DNA from: Adlercreutzia caecimuris B7
GTDB taxonomy: Bacteria; Actinomycetota; Coriobacteriia; Coriobacteriales; Eggerthellaceae
Length of the DNA stretch: 64,000 nt
Reading direction: 5' to 3'
NCBI RefSeq assembly: GCF_000403355.2
Contig: NZ_KE159646.1
Location: forward strand, 452,424-516,423
Under the pieces are notes generated by a model, which saw only the letters and a program-made list of their open reading frames with translations, was not told the DNA's origin and ran no database searches. The first letter of the stretch is position 1; each line of letters starts with the position of its first letter. This document shows, piece after piece, positions 28,599 through 37,913 of the stretch. A program made the translations under genes and the position numbers.

Positions 28599-29324
28599 AT
28601 GAAGAAGCGTACCCGGGAAAAAGTGGCCCTGCTGGTATTCGCGCTGCTCGTCGTGTTGGGGGGCAGCGTGCTCTTGCGCTATTTCGAGACCGGGCGCACC
28701 TTCAACGTGGCCGCCACCGGGGTGGACGATGTGTTCGGCCAGATGCAGGGCTATACCGCCATCGTCTTCGACGGCACCTACGATCCCATGGACGCCCTAA
28801 GGCCCGCGGTTGATGTTACGAGCGAAGGGGAGGAGGCGCCCGCGAGCGTGGGGGCCATGGTGCTCTCGGAGCTCTCGCGCCTGCCGCTGGCCCTGCGGGA
28901 GCGGCCGGTGTACGCCTCCGATGTGCGCAGCCTGTACCTGGACAAGGGCGCCGGCGTCGTCACGCTGGACATCGCCGATCCCTCCCGGTACGAAAAGCCG
29001 GTGATTCTCATGGCGGGCGACCGCAAGGTGGGCGTGGTGTACGTGGATTACTACGCGTCAAAGAAGCGTCTTGCCGCCCTGCAGAAGGAGATGACCGACG
29101 CCGGCGCCCAGTCGCTTATCTGTCTGGTGCCCCGCCTGTCGTGTCTGGCCACGCCCGACGGCTTCCAGACGGTCATCGTGACCGACGACTCGCAAGCCGA
29201 GCCCGGCTCGGGCGAAGGGAGCGAGGGCGTGCACATCATGTACGCCCCCGAGCGCGAGCAGGTGGGCGTGGTGCTGCTCACAGCTCTGAACGTGTCCTCC
29301 TCGAAGGTGTACTCGGCGTTGTAG
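28599..29324 (+). CDS. membrane-anchored protein of unknown function
   Basis: A 241-residue protein with a basic start (MKKRTREK) and one hydrophobic segment (about 9-27). The rest should lie outside the membrane and has alternating beta-type strands, for example YTAIVFDGTYD (about 52), AGVVTLDIADPS (about 118) and DRKVGVVYVDYYASKKRLAAL (about 140). A CLVPRLSCLA stretch near 178 holds two cysteines. A trehalose-phosphatase or HAD-like fold might be guessed from VFDGTYD, but the other HAD motifs are missing. I do not recognise the family. Its start appears leaderless. Confidence 0.75.
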   Translation: MKKRTREKVALLVFALLVVLGGSVLLRYFETGRTFNVAATGVDDVFGQMQGYTAIVFDGTYDPMDALRPAVDVTSEGEEAPASVGAMVLSELSRLPLALRERPVYASDVRSLYLDKGAGVVTLDIADPSRYEKPVILMAGDRKVGVVYVDYYASKKRLAALQKEMTDAGAQSLICLVPRLSCLATPDGFQTVIVTDDSQAEPGSGEGSEGVHIMYAPEREQVGVVLLTALNVSSSKVYSAL

Positions 29325-29456
29325 GGAAGCGCTTCGCGCTCCGATCCCCCTCTGACTGCTTGTCATCCGGCGCCGTCTGCTGGTTGATCGCGGCGTCTCG
29401 CTCGGGTCTTTGTTTCGGCTCAGTTAATAACTCATCGTTTTGGAAAAGCCGCGTCC

Positions 29457-30856
<1,400 letters not shown>

Positions 30857-30894
30857 GGGTTCTGCCCGAGCGGCTCCGTTGATAGCATGCATGA

Positions 30895-30921
30895 GAAAAG
30901 CCCTGTTGATCGGGGCTTTTC
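30895..30921 (+). terminator. gdhA terminator
   Basis: GAAAAGCCC (30895-30903) pairs with GGGCTTTTC (30913-30921) around a 9-base loop. Confidence 0.75.
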
Positions 30922-30944
30922 CTGCGTTTCGGCTCGTTTTGGAA

Positions 30945-31391
30945 CGCGAGGGCGTCAGGCGGCTGCGTCGGCCGCTGTGGCCGAGCATTCCAGCATGCAC
31001 CAGTACGCCGCTGGTCGGTCCGATGCGCTTGACGACGCCCGCATCGCCGAGCTTATCGGCGCGGTGCGTTCTGCACTCGACGAGGGCTGCGCCGCAGAGG
31101 CGCCTTCGGTGCCCGGGAAGCGGCCCTACGTGAAGGAGGGCGCGGTGCCGCTCGCGCCCAAGTACGCGGAATCGTGCCGCCGCTGCGGGCGCTGCGTGGA
31201 GGCGTGTCCCGTTGAGGCAGTGGACGCGACGACCCTCAAGACCGACAAGGGTACCTGCATCGCCTGCATGGGCTGCGTGGCGGTATGCCCTGATCGCGCC
31301 CGCACGGTGAACGGCCTTCAAGGCGGCGGCGCTGGCCATCAAGAAGCAGGAAGGGGGCCGCAAGGAGGCCGAGCTGTTCTCGGTTGCGTGA
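30945..31391 (+). pseudogene. remnant of an EFR1-type flavodoxin-ferredoxin protein
   Basis: The readable part starts at about AAVAEHSSMHQYAAGRSDALDDAR, the linker that normally follows the flavodoxin half. It continues through two 4Fe-4S motifs, CRRCGRCVEACP and CIACMGCVAVCP. The flavodoxin half (about 150 residues) is missing. After RTVNG near 31318 the frame is wrong: shifting one base restores FKAAALAIKKQEGGRKEAELF and a stop at 31389-31391, the normal ending of this family. A 5' truncation plus one frameshift makes it a pseudogene. A sequencing error could explain the frameshift but not the missing half. It lies directly behind the gdhA terminator with no promoter of its own. Confidence 0.75.
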
Positions 31392-31463
31392 GCCTAGCTC
31401 CCTGCACGCCTGTGATGCAATGACGCGTTCAATAGGGCCGGCTCTCTCTGTCGTTGCGAATGG

Positions 31464-31482
31464 TAAAATGTTCCTTAAGGAA
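31464..31482 (+). promoter_or_regulatory. -10 box and palindrome upstream of the MntA-HepT-like operon
   Basis: TAAAAT at 31464-31469 is followed at once by the perfect 12-bp palindrome TTCCTTAAGGAA (31471-31482), a likely operator at the transcription start. The first ATG is 35 bases further on. Confidence 0.5.
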
Positions 31483-31517
31483 AGTGCTCGCGCGGATAAT
31501 GAGACGAGGAGGCAGCT

Positions 31518-31805
31518 ATGCTTGCAGTCGCCGAAATCGCTGATGGAGTGAAGGAAGTTGCCGCAGATTACCCCGTCGAGCGCATCGAGCTTTTCGGTTC
31601 ATATGCGCAGAATCGCGCTACCGACAACAGCGATGTCGACCTGCTGGTCGAGTTTACTTCGCTGGCGGTCTCTCTGCTGACGCTTTCGTCCCTTCGGCGA
31701 AATCTGGAGAACAGACTCGGTGTCTCGGTCGATCTTGTTCATCTTCCCTTGCCCGAGGGGTCTTTTCTCGATGTGGGCGAGACGGTGATGCTCTATGAGC
31801 GATGA
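31518..31805 (+). CDS. MntA-like nucleotidyltransferase antitoxin
   Basis: A 95-residue minimal nucleotidyltransferase. It carries the full GSx10DxD signature (GSYAQNRATDNSDVD, residues about 28-42) of MntA antitoxins, which AMPylate their HEPN toxin partner in type VII systems. GAGGAGG lies before the ATG. The gene overlaps the HEPN gene by 11 bases, the standard pairing. The function call rests on family, motif and partner. Confidence 0.85.
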   Translation: MLAVAEIADGVKEVAADYPVERIELFGSYAQNRATDNSDVDLLVEFTSLAVSLLTLSSLRRNLENRLGVSVDLVHLPLPEGSFLDVGETVMLYER

Positions 31806-32163
31806 GAATCTCGTTGTTCTTAAGAAGATCCTCGAAGAAATGAGCATCGCGCACTCGCTTCTCGGTATGCACGACGTTGACTCTTTCATGGAAGACGAGA
31901 TGGCAAAGCGAGCTGTGTGCATGACGGTTATCAATGTCGGCGAGCTTATCAAGAATCTCGACATGGATTTTCGAGCCGACAATCCCGAAGTGCCGTGGAG
32001 GGACATGGCGGGCTTCCGCGATATCGCTGCCCACAAATACCAGACGTTGAGAATGGACGATGTGTATGTGACCGTGGCCGACGAGTTCCCCTCCATTGCG
32101 GAAGATATTCGGATGATTTGCGAAAGAGCCGAGGGGGAGGACGAGGCGAGGGACGATCGATGA
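31795..32163 (+). CDS. HepT-like HEPN-domain ribonuclease toxin (DUF86)
   Basis: A 122-residue all-helical protein of the DUF86/HepT group. The HEPN active-site motif RX4HXY is intact (GFRDIAAHKYQTL, about residues 74-86), so RNase activity is expected. The N-terminal helices and FMEDEMAKRAVCMTVINVGE fit the family. It overlaps the antitoxin upstream and shares its stop region with the AlkD-like gene downstream (ATGA), so all three should be made together. Confidence 0.87.
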   Translation: MSDENLVVLKKILEEMSIAHSLLGMHDVDSFMEDEMAKRAVCMTVINVGELIKNLDMDFRADNPEVPWRDMAGFRDIAAHKYQTLRMDDVYVTVADEFPSIAEDIRMICERAEGEDEARDDR

Positions 32164-32855
32164 CGATTCAGGAGGATATCGAGGCGTTCCTCGCCTTACA
32201 TGCCGATGAGGGCTACCGCGCGTTTCAGGCGAAGCTCATACCGAATATCGACCCTGGTTCTATCATAGGCGTGCGCACGCCCGATCTGCGGAAGTTCGCG
32301 AAGAGGCTCGCCCGGCGCTCCGACGTGGACGAGTTTCTGGCGATGTTGCCCCATCGCATTTTCGAGAAGGCGCAGCTGCACTCGTTCGTCATCGTGCAGG
32401 AGCGCGACTTCGGTCGGCTGGTTGCGCAGATGGAGCGCTTCCTGCCCTTTGTGGACAACTGGGCCACGTGCGACCAGCTGTCCTGCCGCGGGCTTGCCGT
32501 CGACCCCGATGCCGCGCTGGCGAAGGTTCGCTCGTGGCTGGAAAGCGACCGCGAGTACACGGTGCGCTTCGCCATCGGGGTGCTCATGCAGCTGTTCCTC
32601 GACGAGCGGTTTCGGCCAGAGCACTTCGCATGGGTCGTCGGAGTTTCTCGCCCGGAGTACTACGTGAACATGATGCGGGCGTGGTACTTCGCCGAGGCGC
32701 TGGCGAAGCAACCTGCCGCCGCCGAGGAGGTTATCGTCTCGGGAGTTCTCGACGTATGGACGCACAACAAGGCCATCCAGAAGGCCGTGGAGAGCCGCCG
32801 CATTTCCCCCGAGCAGAAGGAGCGTCTGCGCGCCCTGAGGCGGCGGCTCTCTTGA
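32160..32855 (+). CDS. AlkD-like DNA alkylation repair protein (HEAT-repeat fold)
   Basis: A 231-residue protein of the DNA alkylation repair family: PNIDPGSIIGVRTPDLRKFAKRL (about 25), HRIFEKAQLHSFVIVQ (about 63), FLPFVDNWATCDQLS (about 90), and WTHNKAIQKAVESRRIS near the C terminus. AlkD enzymes remove cationic alkylated bases without base flipping. Here the conserved WATCD block gives the Asp expected at the active site. The ATG overlaps the HEPN toxin stop, an unusual coupling of a repair gene to a toxin-antitoxin pair. Confidence 0.85.
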   Translation: MTIQEDIEAFLALHADEGYRAFQAKLIPNIDPGSIIGVRTPDLRKFAKRLARRSDVDEFLAMLPHRIFEKAQLHSFVIVQERDFGRLVAQMERFLPFVDNWATCDQLSCRGLAVDPDAALAKVRSWLESDREYTVRFAIGVLMQLFLDERFRPEHFAWVVGVSRPEYYVNMMRAWYFAEALAKQPAAAEEVIVSGVLDVWTHNKAIQKAVESRRISPEQKERLRALRRRLS

Positions 32856-32906
32856 GCGGACGGGCTTCCGCGTGCGCCGCGCCGAAATACCCGAGAATAT
32901 GAGAAG

Positions 32907-32930
32907 CGAACCGATGTTCCATGGTATACT
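32907..32930 (+). promoter_or_regulatory. LexA box and -10 of the Y-family polymerase gene
   Basis: CGAACCGATGTTCC at 32907-32920 fits CGAACRNRYGTTYC with one mismatch. TATACT at 32925-32930 ends six bases before the ATG at 32937. A LexA dimer here would block the promoter. Confidence 0.8.
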
Positions 32931-32936
32931 GCGGTC

Positions 32937-34268
32937 ATGGAACAAGAGCGCACATACGTTTGCATCGATCTGAAGAGCTTCTACGCCTCGGTGGAGTGCG
33001 TCGCGCGCGGGCTCGACCCCATGACGACCAAGCTCGTGGTGGCCGATCCCACGCGCTCGGAGATGACCATCTGTTTGGCGGTAAGCCCCGCTATGAAGGC
33101 GGCCGGCGTGCGTAATCGCTGCCGGCTCCACGAGATTCCGAAGGGGATGGAGTTCATCACCGCGCGCCCGCGGATGCGCGCCTACATGGCCGCCTCGGCC
33201 GACATCTACGGGGTGTATTTGCGCTACGTGAGCCCCGATGACATCCACCCGTACTCCATCGACGAGTGCTTCATCGACGCGACGCCCTATCTGGAGCTCT
33301 ACGCCGTGGACGCCCGCGGCTTCGCGAACACGCTGCGGGACGCCGTGCGCGCCGAGACGGGCATCCCCGCCACCGTGGGCATCGGGCCGAACCTGTTCCT
33401 TGCGAAGGTGGCCCTCGATATCGCGGCGAAGCACGCGCCCGACGGCATCGGCGAGCTGGACGCGCGCTCCTTCCGCGAGCAGATCTGGCCGCACCGGCCC
33501 ATCACCGACATCTGGAACATCGGGCCGGGCATCGCGCGGAGGCTGGCAAAGTACCGCGTGTTCGACCTGCGCGGCGTGACCGAGGTGGATCCCGATGTGC
33601 TCTACGGCGAGTTCGGGGTGAACGCCGAGTACCTCATCGACCATGCCTGGGGCCTGGAGCCCTGCACCATTGCCGAGATAAAGGCCTACGAGCCCGAGAC
33701 GAGCTCGCTCATGAACGGGCAGATTCTGCCCTGCGGCTACAGCTTCGACGACACCCTCGTGGTCCTGCGCGAGATGGTGGACGACACGGTACTCGATCTG
33801 GTGGACAAGCACCTGGTGACCGATCATATCTCGCTGCATGTTAGCTATAAGCGCGACGCCCAGCGCGATGGCGAGGCCGCAGGCGAGCTTTTCGAGGGGG
33901 GCCACGGCCTGCGGAGGGCCGACGGTCGCAGCGGGCCGCACGGGGGAGGGTCGCGCAAGATTCCCGAGCGCACGAACTCCTTCGCGAAGCTGTTCGGGTG
34001 CGTGGAAGCACTCTTCCGCGAGACGGTGGACCCGGCGCGTACCATGCGCAAGATCAGCGTCGGGTTCGGCAACCTGGTGGACGAGGACCTGGCCACGGTG
34101 GATTTGTTCACCGACGTGGAGGCCGCTGCCCGCGAGCGGCGGCGCCAGGAGGCGGTGCTGGCTGTGAAGGGGAAGTTCGGGAAGAACGCCCTTATCAAGG
34201 GCACGAGTTTGAGGGAGCACGCCCTTGGCCGCGAGCGCAACGAGATGGTCGGAGGACACCATGGCTAG
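32937..34268 (+). CDS. Y-family (UvrX/UmuC-like) translesion DNA polymerase
   Basis: A 443-residue Y-family polymerase. Motif I is VCIDLKSFYASVECV (about 6-20), and the catalytic pair is in YSIDECFIDATPY (about 105). The helix-hairpin-helix segment is at ITDIWNIGPGIARRLAKY (about 189). It lacks the highly conserved DinB start and resembles the UvrX/YqjW type found in Firmicutes and their phages, which pair with YolD. An acidic-basic loop (about 305-340) interrupts the little-finger region. A LexA box overlaps its promoter, so it should be SOS-induced. No ribosome-binding site is present, and the message appears leaderless. Confidence 0.88.
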   Translation: MEQERTYVCIDLKSFYASVECVARGLDPMTTKLVVADPTRSEMTICLAVSPAMKAAGVRNRCRLHEIPKGMEFITARPRMRAYMAASADIYGVYLRYVSPDDIHPYSIDECFIDATPYLELYAVDARGFANTLRDAVRAETGIPATVGIGPNLFLAKVALDIAAKHAPDGIGELDARSFREQIWPHRPITDIWNIGPGIARRLAKYRVFDLRGVTEVDPDVLYGEFGVNAEYLIDHAWGLEPCTIAEIKAYEPETSSLMNGQILPCGYSFDDTLVVLREMVDDTVLDLVDKHLVTDHISLHVSYKRDAQRDGEAAGELFEGGHGLRRADGRSGPHGGGSRKIPERTNSFAKLFGCVEALFRETVDPARTMRKISVGFGNLVDEDLATVDLFTDVEAAARERRRQEAVLAVKGKFGKNALIKGTSLREHALGRERNEMVGGHHG

Positions 34269-34722
34269 GGAAGAGGCCGCTGCGGCGAGGGGGGAAGCGG
34301 CCTTCGCGGGGCTCGTGTGGGAGGAGGTGGACGGCGATGCGGCGGACGGAGGCGCCGTGGGAGAAGGCTCGCCGCAGGGCCTCGACCGACCCGTCCCCGC
34401 GGGCTTGGGCCGTCCGCATCCCGACCGCGCCCGGCAGTTCTCGCCCTTCGCTGCCTTGCGGGGCTACTACGACCTCGTGCACGAGCGGGAGCGGGTGATC
34501 GAGCCCCGCCGCCCTCTTTCCGAGGAGGAGGCCCGCGCGCTGGATGCGACCATCGCGAACCTGCAACGCGGCGTCATGGTGCGGGCGGTCTTCTACGAAA
34601 AAGACGCTTGCCGAACCATTGTCGGGACAGTGAGTCAGGTTGATATGATCTATCATGACCTATGGATTGTACGGACGCGCATTCCGTTTGCGAGCTTGTG
34701 CGCCTTGGAGGCGCTCTCCTGA
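34261..34722 (+). CDS. YolD-like protein partnered with the Y-family polymerase
   Basis: A 153-residue protein. Its C-terminal 105 residues fit the YolD-like family: ARQFSPFAALRGYYDLVHERERVIEPRRPLSEEE, then LQRGVMVRAVFYE and a final IPFASLCALE strand. Members are encoded next to UvrX-type polymerases and are thought to modulate them. The first 50 residues are Ala/Gly-rich and probably disordered. The ATG at 34261 overlaps the polymerase stop by eight bases. Confidence 0.75.
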   Translation: MAREEAAAARGEAAFAGLVWEEVDGDAADGGAVGEGSPQGLDRPVPAGLGRPHPDRARQFSPFAALRGYYDLVHERERVIEPRRPLSEEEARALDATIANLQRGVMVRAVFYEKDACRTIVGTVSQVDMIYHDLWIVRTRIPFASLCALEALS

Positions 34723-34732
34723 AAGGACGACG

Positions 34733-36334
34733 ATGAACGAGATTAAATGCCCCCATTGCGGCGAGGTCTTCACGGTAGACGAGAGCGGGTACGCCGCTAT
34801 CCTCAGCCAAGTGCGCGACCAGGAGTTCCGGCGCGAGGTGGATGCCCGCGTTTCCCTGGCCGAAAAGTCCCGCGAGCAGGAGGTGGCCCTCGCGGTGACC
34901 AAGGCCGAGGAGGCCCTGCGCGCCCAAATTGCCGAGCGCGATGGACAGCTGGCCGCCCAGACCGAGCGCTTCAAAGCCCAGGCGAAGGACTTCCAGATAA
35001 CGGCACAAACCGAGAAGGCTGAGCTGGAGAAGCAGGTAGAGGCCCTGCGCGCCCAGCTGGCGGCGCAGGAGGAAACGCTTCGCCTGACCGCCGCGGCCGA
35101 CCAAACGGCGCTGGTCAAGGAGCGCGACGAGCTCCGGGCGAAGCTGTCCGCCCAGGCGAGTGAGGCGGAGATCGCCCGCAAGCTGGCGGTGAGCGAGGCC
35201 GAGGCCGCCGGCGCCGAGCAGCTGCGGGCCGCCGAGCGCGAGCGCGATGAGCTGGCCCAGAGGCTGGAGAGCCAGCGGCAGCAGGCTTCTATGGAGACCC
35301 AGCTGGCGGTGCAGCAGGCCAACGCCGCCGCCAAAGACGCTCGCGTGGAGGTGGAGCGCGAGCGCGACGAGCTGCGCGCCCAAGTGGAGCGCGAGCGCGA
35401 GGCGCTCTCCCGGGCCGAGGCGGAGCACAAGGTGGAGCTCGCCGAGAAGCTGAAGATGAAGGACGAGCAGATCGCCGACCGCGAGCGGGAGATCGAGCGC
35501 ATCCAGGACATGAAGGCGCGCCTGTCCACGAAGATGCTCGGCGAGACGCTGGAGCAGCACTGCGAGATCGAGTTCAACCGCCTGCGCCCCACAGCCTTCC
35601 CGCGCGCCTATTTCGAGAAGGACAACGAGGTGGTGGAGGGCACCAAGGGCGATTTCGTCTTCCGCGACTTCGACGAGGAGGGCAACGAGATCGTCTCCAT
35701 CATGTTCGAGATGAAGAACGAGGCCGACGACTCCACGCACCGGAAGACCAACGAGTCGCACTTCAAGAAGCTCGACGGCGATCGCACGAAGAAGGGCTGC
35801 GAGTACGCGGTGCTCGTGTCGCTGCTCGAGCCGGACAACGAGCTGTACAACGCCGGCATCACCGACGTGTCCTACCGCTACGATAAGATGTACGTCATCC
35901 GCCCGCAGTTCTTCATTCCGCTCATCACGCTTCTGCGCAACGCGGCGCTCTCGTCGCTGCAGTACCGCCGCGAGCTCGCGCTCGTGCGCCAGCAGAACAT
36001 CGACGTGACCAACTTCGAGGATCAGCTGGCCGACTTCAAGGACAAGTTCGGTCGCAACTACCGCATCGCCTCCGATAAGTTCCGCAAGGCCATCGAGGAG
36101 ATCGACAAGTCCATCGATCATTTGCAGAAGATCAAGGACAACCTCATCGGCAGCGAGAACCAGCTGCGCCTTGCCAACGACAAGGCCGAGGACCTCACGG
36201 TGAAGAAGCTCACCCGCAAGAACCCCACCATGAAGGCCCTGTTAGATGAGGCCCGCGATGCGAAGGCGGCTGACCGCGCCGACGAGGCGCCCGATGGCGA
36301 GATCGTAGACGCCCAGCCCCTGGACGAGGATTAG
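34733..36334 (+). CDS. DUF2130 family protein with N-terminal zinc knuckle and coiled coil
   Basis: A 533-residue protein. The N terminus has a CPHCGEVF knuckle (about 6-13). A long Glu/Ala/Gln/Arg-rich coiled coil follows (about 25-255). The DUF2130 domain starts near 262 with TKMLGETLEQHCEIEFNRLRP and continues through KGDFVFRDFDEEGNEIVSIMFEMKNE and YEYAVLVSLLE-type blocks, and has been suggested to be a PD-(D/E)XK-like nuclease fold. GAAAGGACG precedes the ATG, 10 bases after the YolD-like gene, so it may belong to the SOS operon. Function experimentally unknown. Confidence 0.85.
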   Translation: MNEIKCPHCGEVFTVDESGYAAILSQVRDQEFRREVDARVSLAEKSREQEVALAVTKAEEALRAQIAERDGQLAAQTERFKAQAKDFQITAQTEKAELEKQVEALRAQLAAQEETLRLTAAADQTALVKERDELRAKLSAQASEAEIARKLAVSEAEAAGAEQLRAAERERDELAQRLESQRQQASMETQLAVQQANAAAKDARVEVERERDELRAQVEREREALSRAEAEHKVELAEKLKMKDEQIADREREIERIQDMKARLSTKMLGETLEQHCEIEFNRLRPTAFPRAYFEKDNEVVEGTKGDFVFRDFDEEGNEIVSIMFEMKNEADDSTHRKTNESHFKKLDGDRTKKGCEYAVLVSLLEPDNELYNAGITDVSYRYDKMYVIRPQFFIPLITLLRNAALSSLQYRRELALVRQQNIDVTNFEDQLADFKDKFGRNYRIASDKFRKAIEEIDKSIDHLQKIKDNLIGSENQLRLANDKAEDLTVKKLTRKNPTMKALLDEARDAKAADRADEAPDGEIVDAQPLDED

Positions 36335-36367
36335 AACTGGAGCAGGTCTCACCTGGAGCAGTATGTC

Positions 36368-36416
36368 TTGCATTGATCTACAGAAACAGGTTAAAATTAG
36401 CCGATTACTGTAGATC
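36368..36416 (+). promoter_or_regulatory. AbiE promoter with inverted-repeat operator
   Basis: TTGCAT at 36368 and TAAAAT at 36392-36397 are 18 bases apart. A perfect 9-bp inverted repeat, GATCTACAG (36375-36383) and CTGTAGATC (36408-36416), has one arm in the promoter spacer and the other at the likely transcription start. AbiEi antitoxins repress their own operon through such repeats. Confidence 0.7.
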
Positions 36417-36424
36417 GGAGTGAC

Positions 36425-36961
36425 ATGAAACTGTTGGAGGCAGAAAAGCGGCTGCGTGCTTTCGCGGGTAAAAAACGCGCCTTCAGATCGCGGGAACTTG
36501 GGCGTGTTTTCGACGAGGACGGGGAGGCGCTGAGAAGCACCATAAGAAGATTGGTGGATTCGGGGCTTTTGATGCGGATGGCGAGAGATCTCTACTGGAT
36601 CGACTCGCTGTCGAATAAGGGAATCCCCGCCATCGAGGAACTGGCGGCAGCGTTAAGGGCAGGAGAGTTCAACTACATCGGGCTGGAGAGTGCCGCTTCG
36701 CTTTGGAGTGTCATTTCGCAAATTCCCGTTGATCGTATCACGGTTGTCACAACGGGAAGAGAAGGGGAGTTCAAGACGCCTTTTGGGGTTATCGAATTTA
36801 CCCACACCGCGGTAAGCCCGAACGAGATTTTGGCCAACACCGTTGACTACCCTGGACATGGGCTGCGATTGGCCACCAAGGAGTATACCGTGCGAGGGCT
36901 TCTGCGCGCCCGACGCTCGACACATCTTATCGACTGGGAGGAAGTGGAAGATGACGATTAG
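36425..36961 (+). CDS. AbiEi-like antitoxin (winged-helix transcriptional regulator)
   Basis: A 178-residue protein of the AbiEi type. An N-terminal winged helix (about 15-60, with FRSRELGRVFDEDGEALRSTIRRLVDSGLLMRMARDLYWI) is followed by the C-terminal domain typical of these antitoxins (SLWSVISQIPVDRITVVTTGREGEF near 95). In type IV systems AbiEi opposes AbiEii without a stable complex and represses the operon. The stop overlaps the AbiEii start. Local GC is lower than in flanking genes, a sign of transfer. Confidence 0.82.
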   Translation: MKLLEAEKRLRAFAGKKRAFRSRELGRVFDEDGEALRSTIRRLVDSGLLMRMARDLYWIDSLSNKGIPAIEELAAALRAGEFNYIGLESAASLWSVISQIPVDRITVVTTGREGEFKTPFGVIEFTHTAVSPNEILANTVDYPGHGLRLATKEYTVRGLLRARRSTHLIDWEEVEDDD

Positions 36962-37835
36962 TTTCAAGGAGTTCGCCCGAAGCGTTGCGCGAGATAACGG
37001 TGTCGAGTCGTTGCTGCCCGTTGTGGAGAAGGAACTGATTCACTACGACATTGTCAGAGCGCTCGACGAGTCGAAATGGCTCGATCGGCTCACGTTTCAG
37101 GGCGGCACCTGCTTGCGTCTATGCTATGGGGCGCCCCGATATAGCGAGGATCTCGATTTTACTATTGCCGAGGATTTGACCGAAACGGACCTCGCGGGAT
37201 TTCGCGAGGTTGTTAGCAGGGAGCTGGAAAAGAAGTACGATGTGCATGTTCGGGTGAAAGAACCCAAAAAGATCAAGGCGTTTGAGGGGGGCGCCACCAT
37301 GAAGCGGTGGCAAGTGGTGGTTGACACTGCTCCGGCTCGCCCTGACCTGCCGTCGCAGAAGATCAAAATCGAGATTGCGCACGTGCCTTCCTACACTTGC
37401 GATCTGCGTATCTTGCAGGAGAACTATCCTGAAATTGAGGGAATAAACTCTCAGCCAATTGCTCGATGCCAGTCGCTTGACGAGATTCTTGCGGATAAGA
37501 TCGTGTCGTTCTCGCAGCAAACACTCGCTCCGCGTTATCGCGATATTTGGGATATTCCCTGGATTGCCTCGCAGCCAAAGCGAGATATGGGCAGTGTGGC
37601 CGGAATGGTTTCAAGAAAACTCGTTGACTACCGTGCTCAAGGTTCTGAGAAGGATATTCTGGGTTCTGGGTTGTCGCGCGCGGTCGAGTTGCTGGAGGGA
37701 GATGTTTTTGCTGGCGAGATGAAGCGCTTCCTTCCCGAAAGAATTCTTTCTCGTACGGTGGAACGTCCTGAGTATCGTGAGGCTATGGCGCACAAAATTG
37801 AAGACGTGTTCGAGTTCGTCGCGGATCGTTTTTGA
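36951..37835 (+). CDS. AbiEii/AbiGii-like nucleotidyltransferase toxin
   Basis: A 294-residue protein of the AbiEii family. The nucleotidyltransferase core is intact: FQGGTCLRLCYGAPRYSEDLDFTI (about 43-66) gives the GGT motif and the DxD metal pair, and KIKIEIAHVPSY (about 140) supplies the third acidic position. The segment RCQSLDEILADKIVSF follows as usual. Homologues attach nucleotides to tRNA acceptor ends to stop translation. Overlap with the antitoxin by 11 bases fixes the start at 36951. Confidence 0.85.
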   Translation: MTISFKEFARSVARDNGVESLLPVVEKELIHYDIVRALDESKWLDRLTFQGGTCLRLCYGAPRYSEDLDFTIAEDLTETDLAGFREVVSRELEKKYDVHVRVKEPKKIKAFEGGATMKRWQVVVDTAPARPDLPSQKIKIEIAHVPSYTCDLRILQENYPEIEGINSQPIARCQSLDEILADKIVSFSQQTLAPRYRDIWDIPWIASQPKRDMGSVAGMVSRKLVDYRAQGSEKDILGSGLSRAVELLEGDVFAGEMKRFLPERILSRTVERPEYREAMAHKIEDVFEFVADRF

Positions 37836-37913
37836 TATCGCCTTCGGTCGTCGCCCTGCGGTAACTACGTGATAGGGGATCGTTGATGTAGAGTGACCCG
37901 CTTTGCAAGGCCT

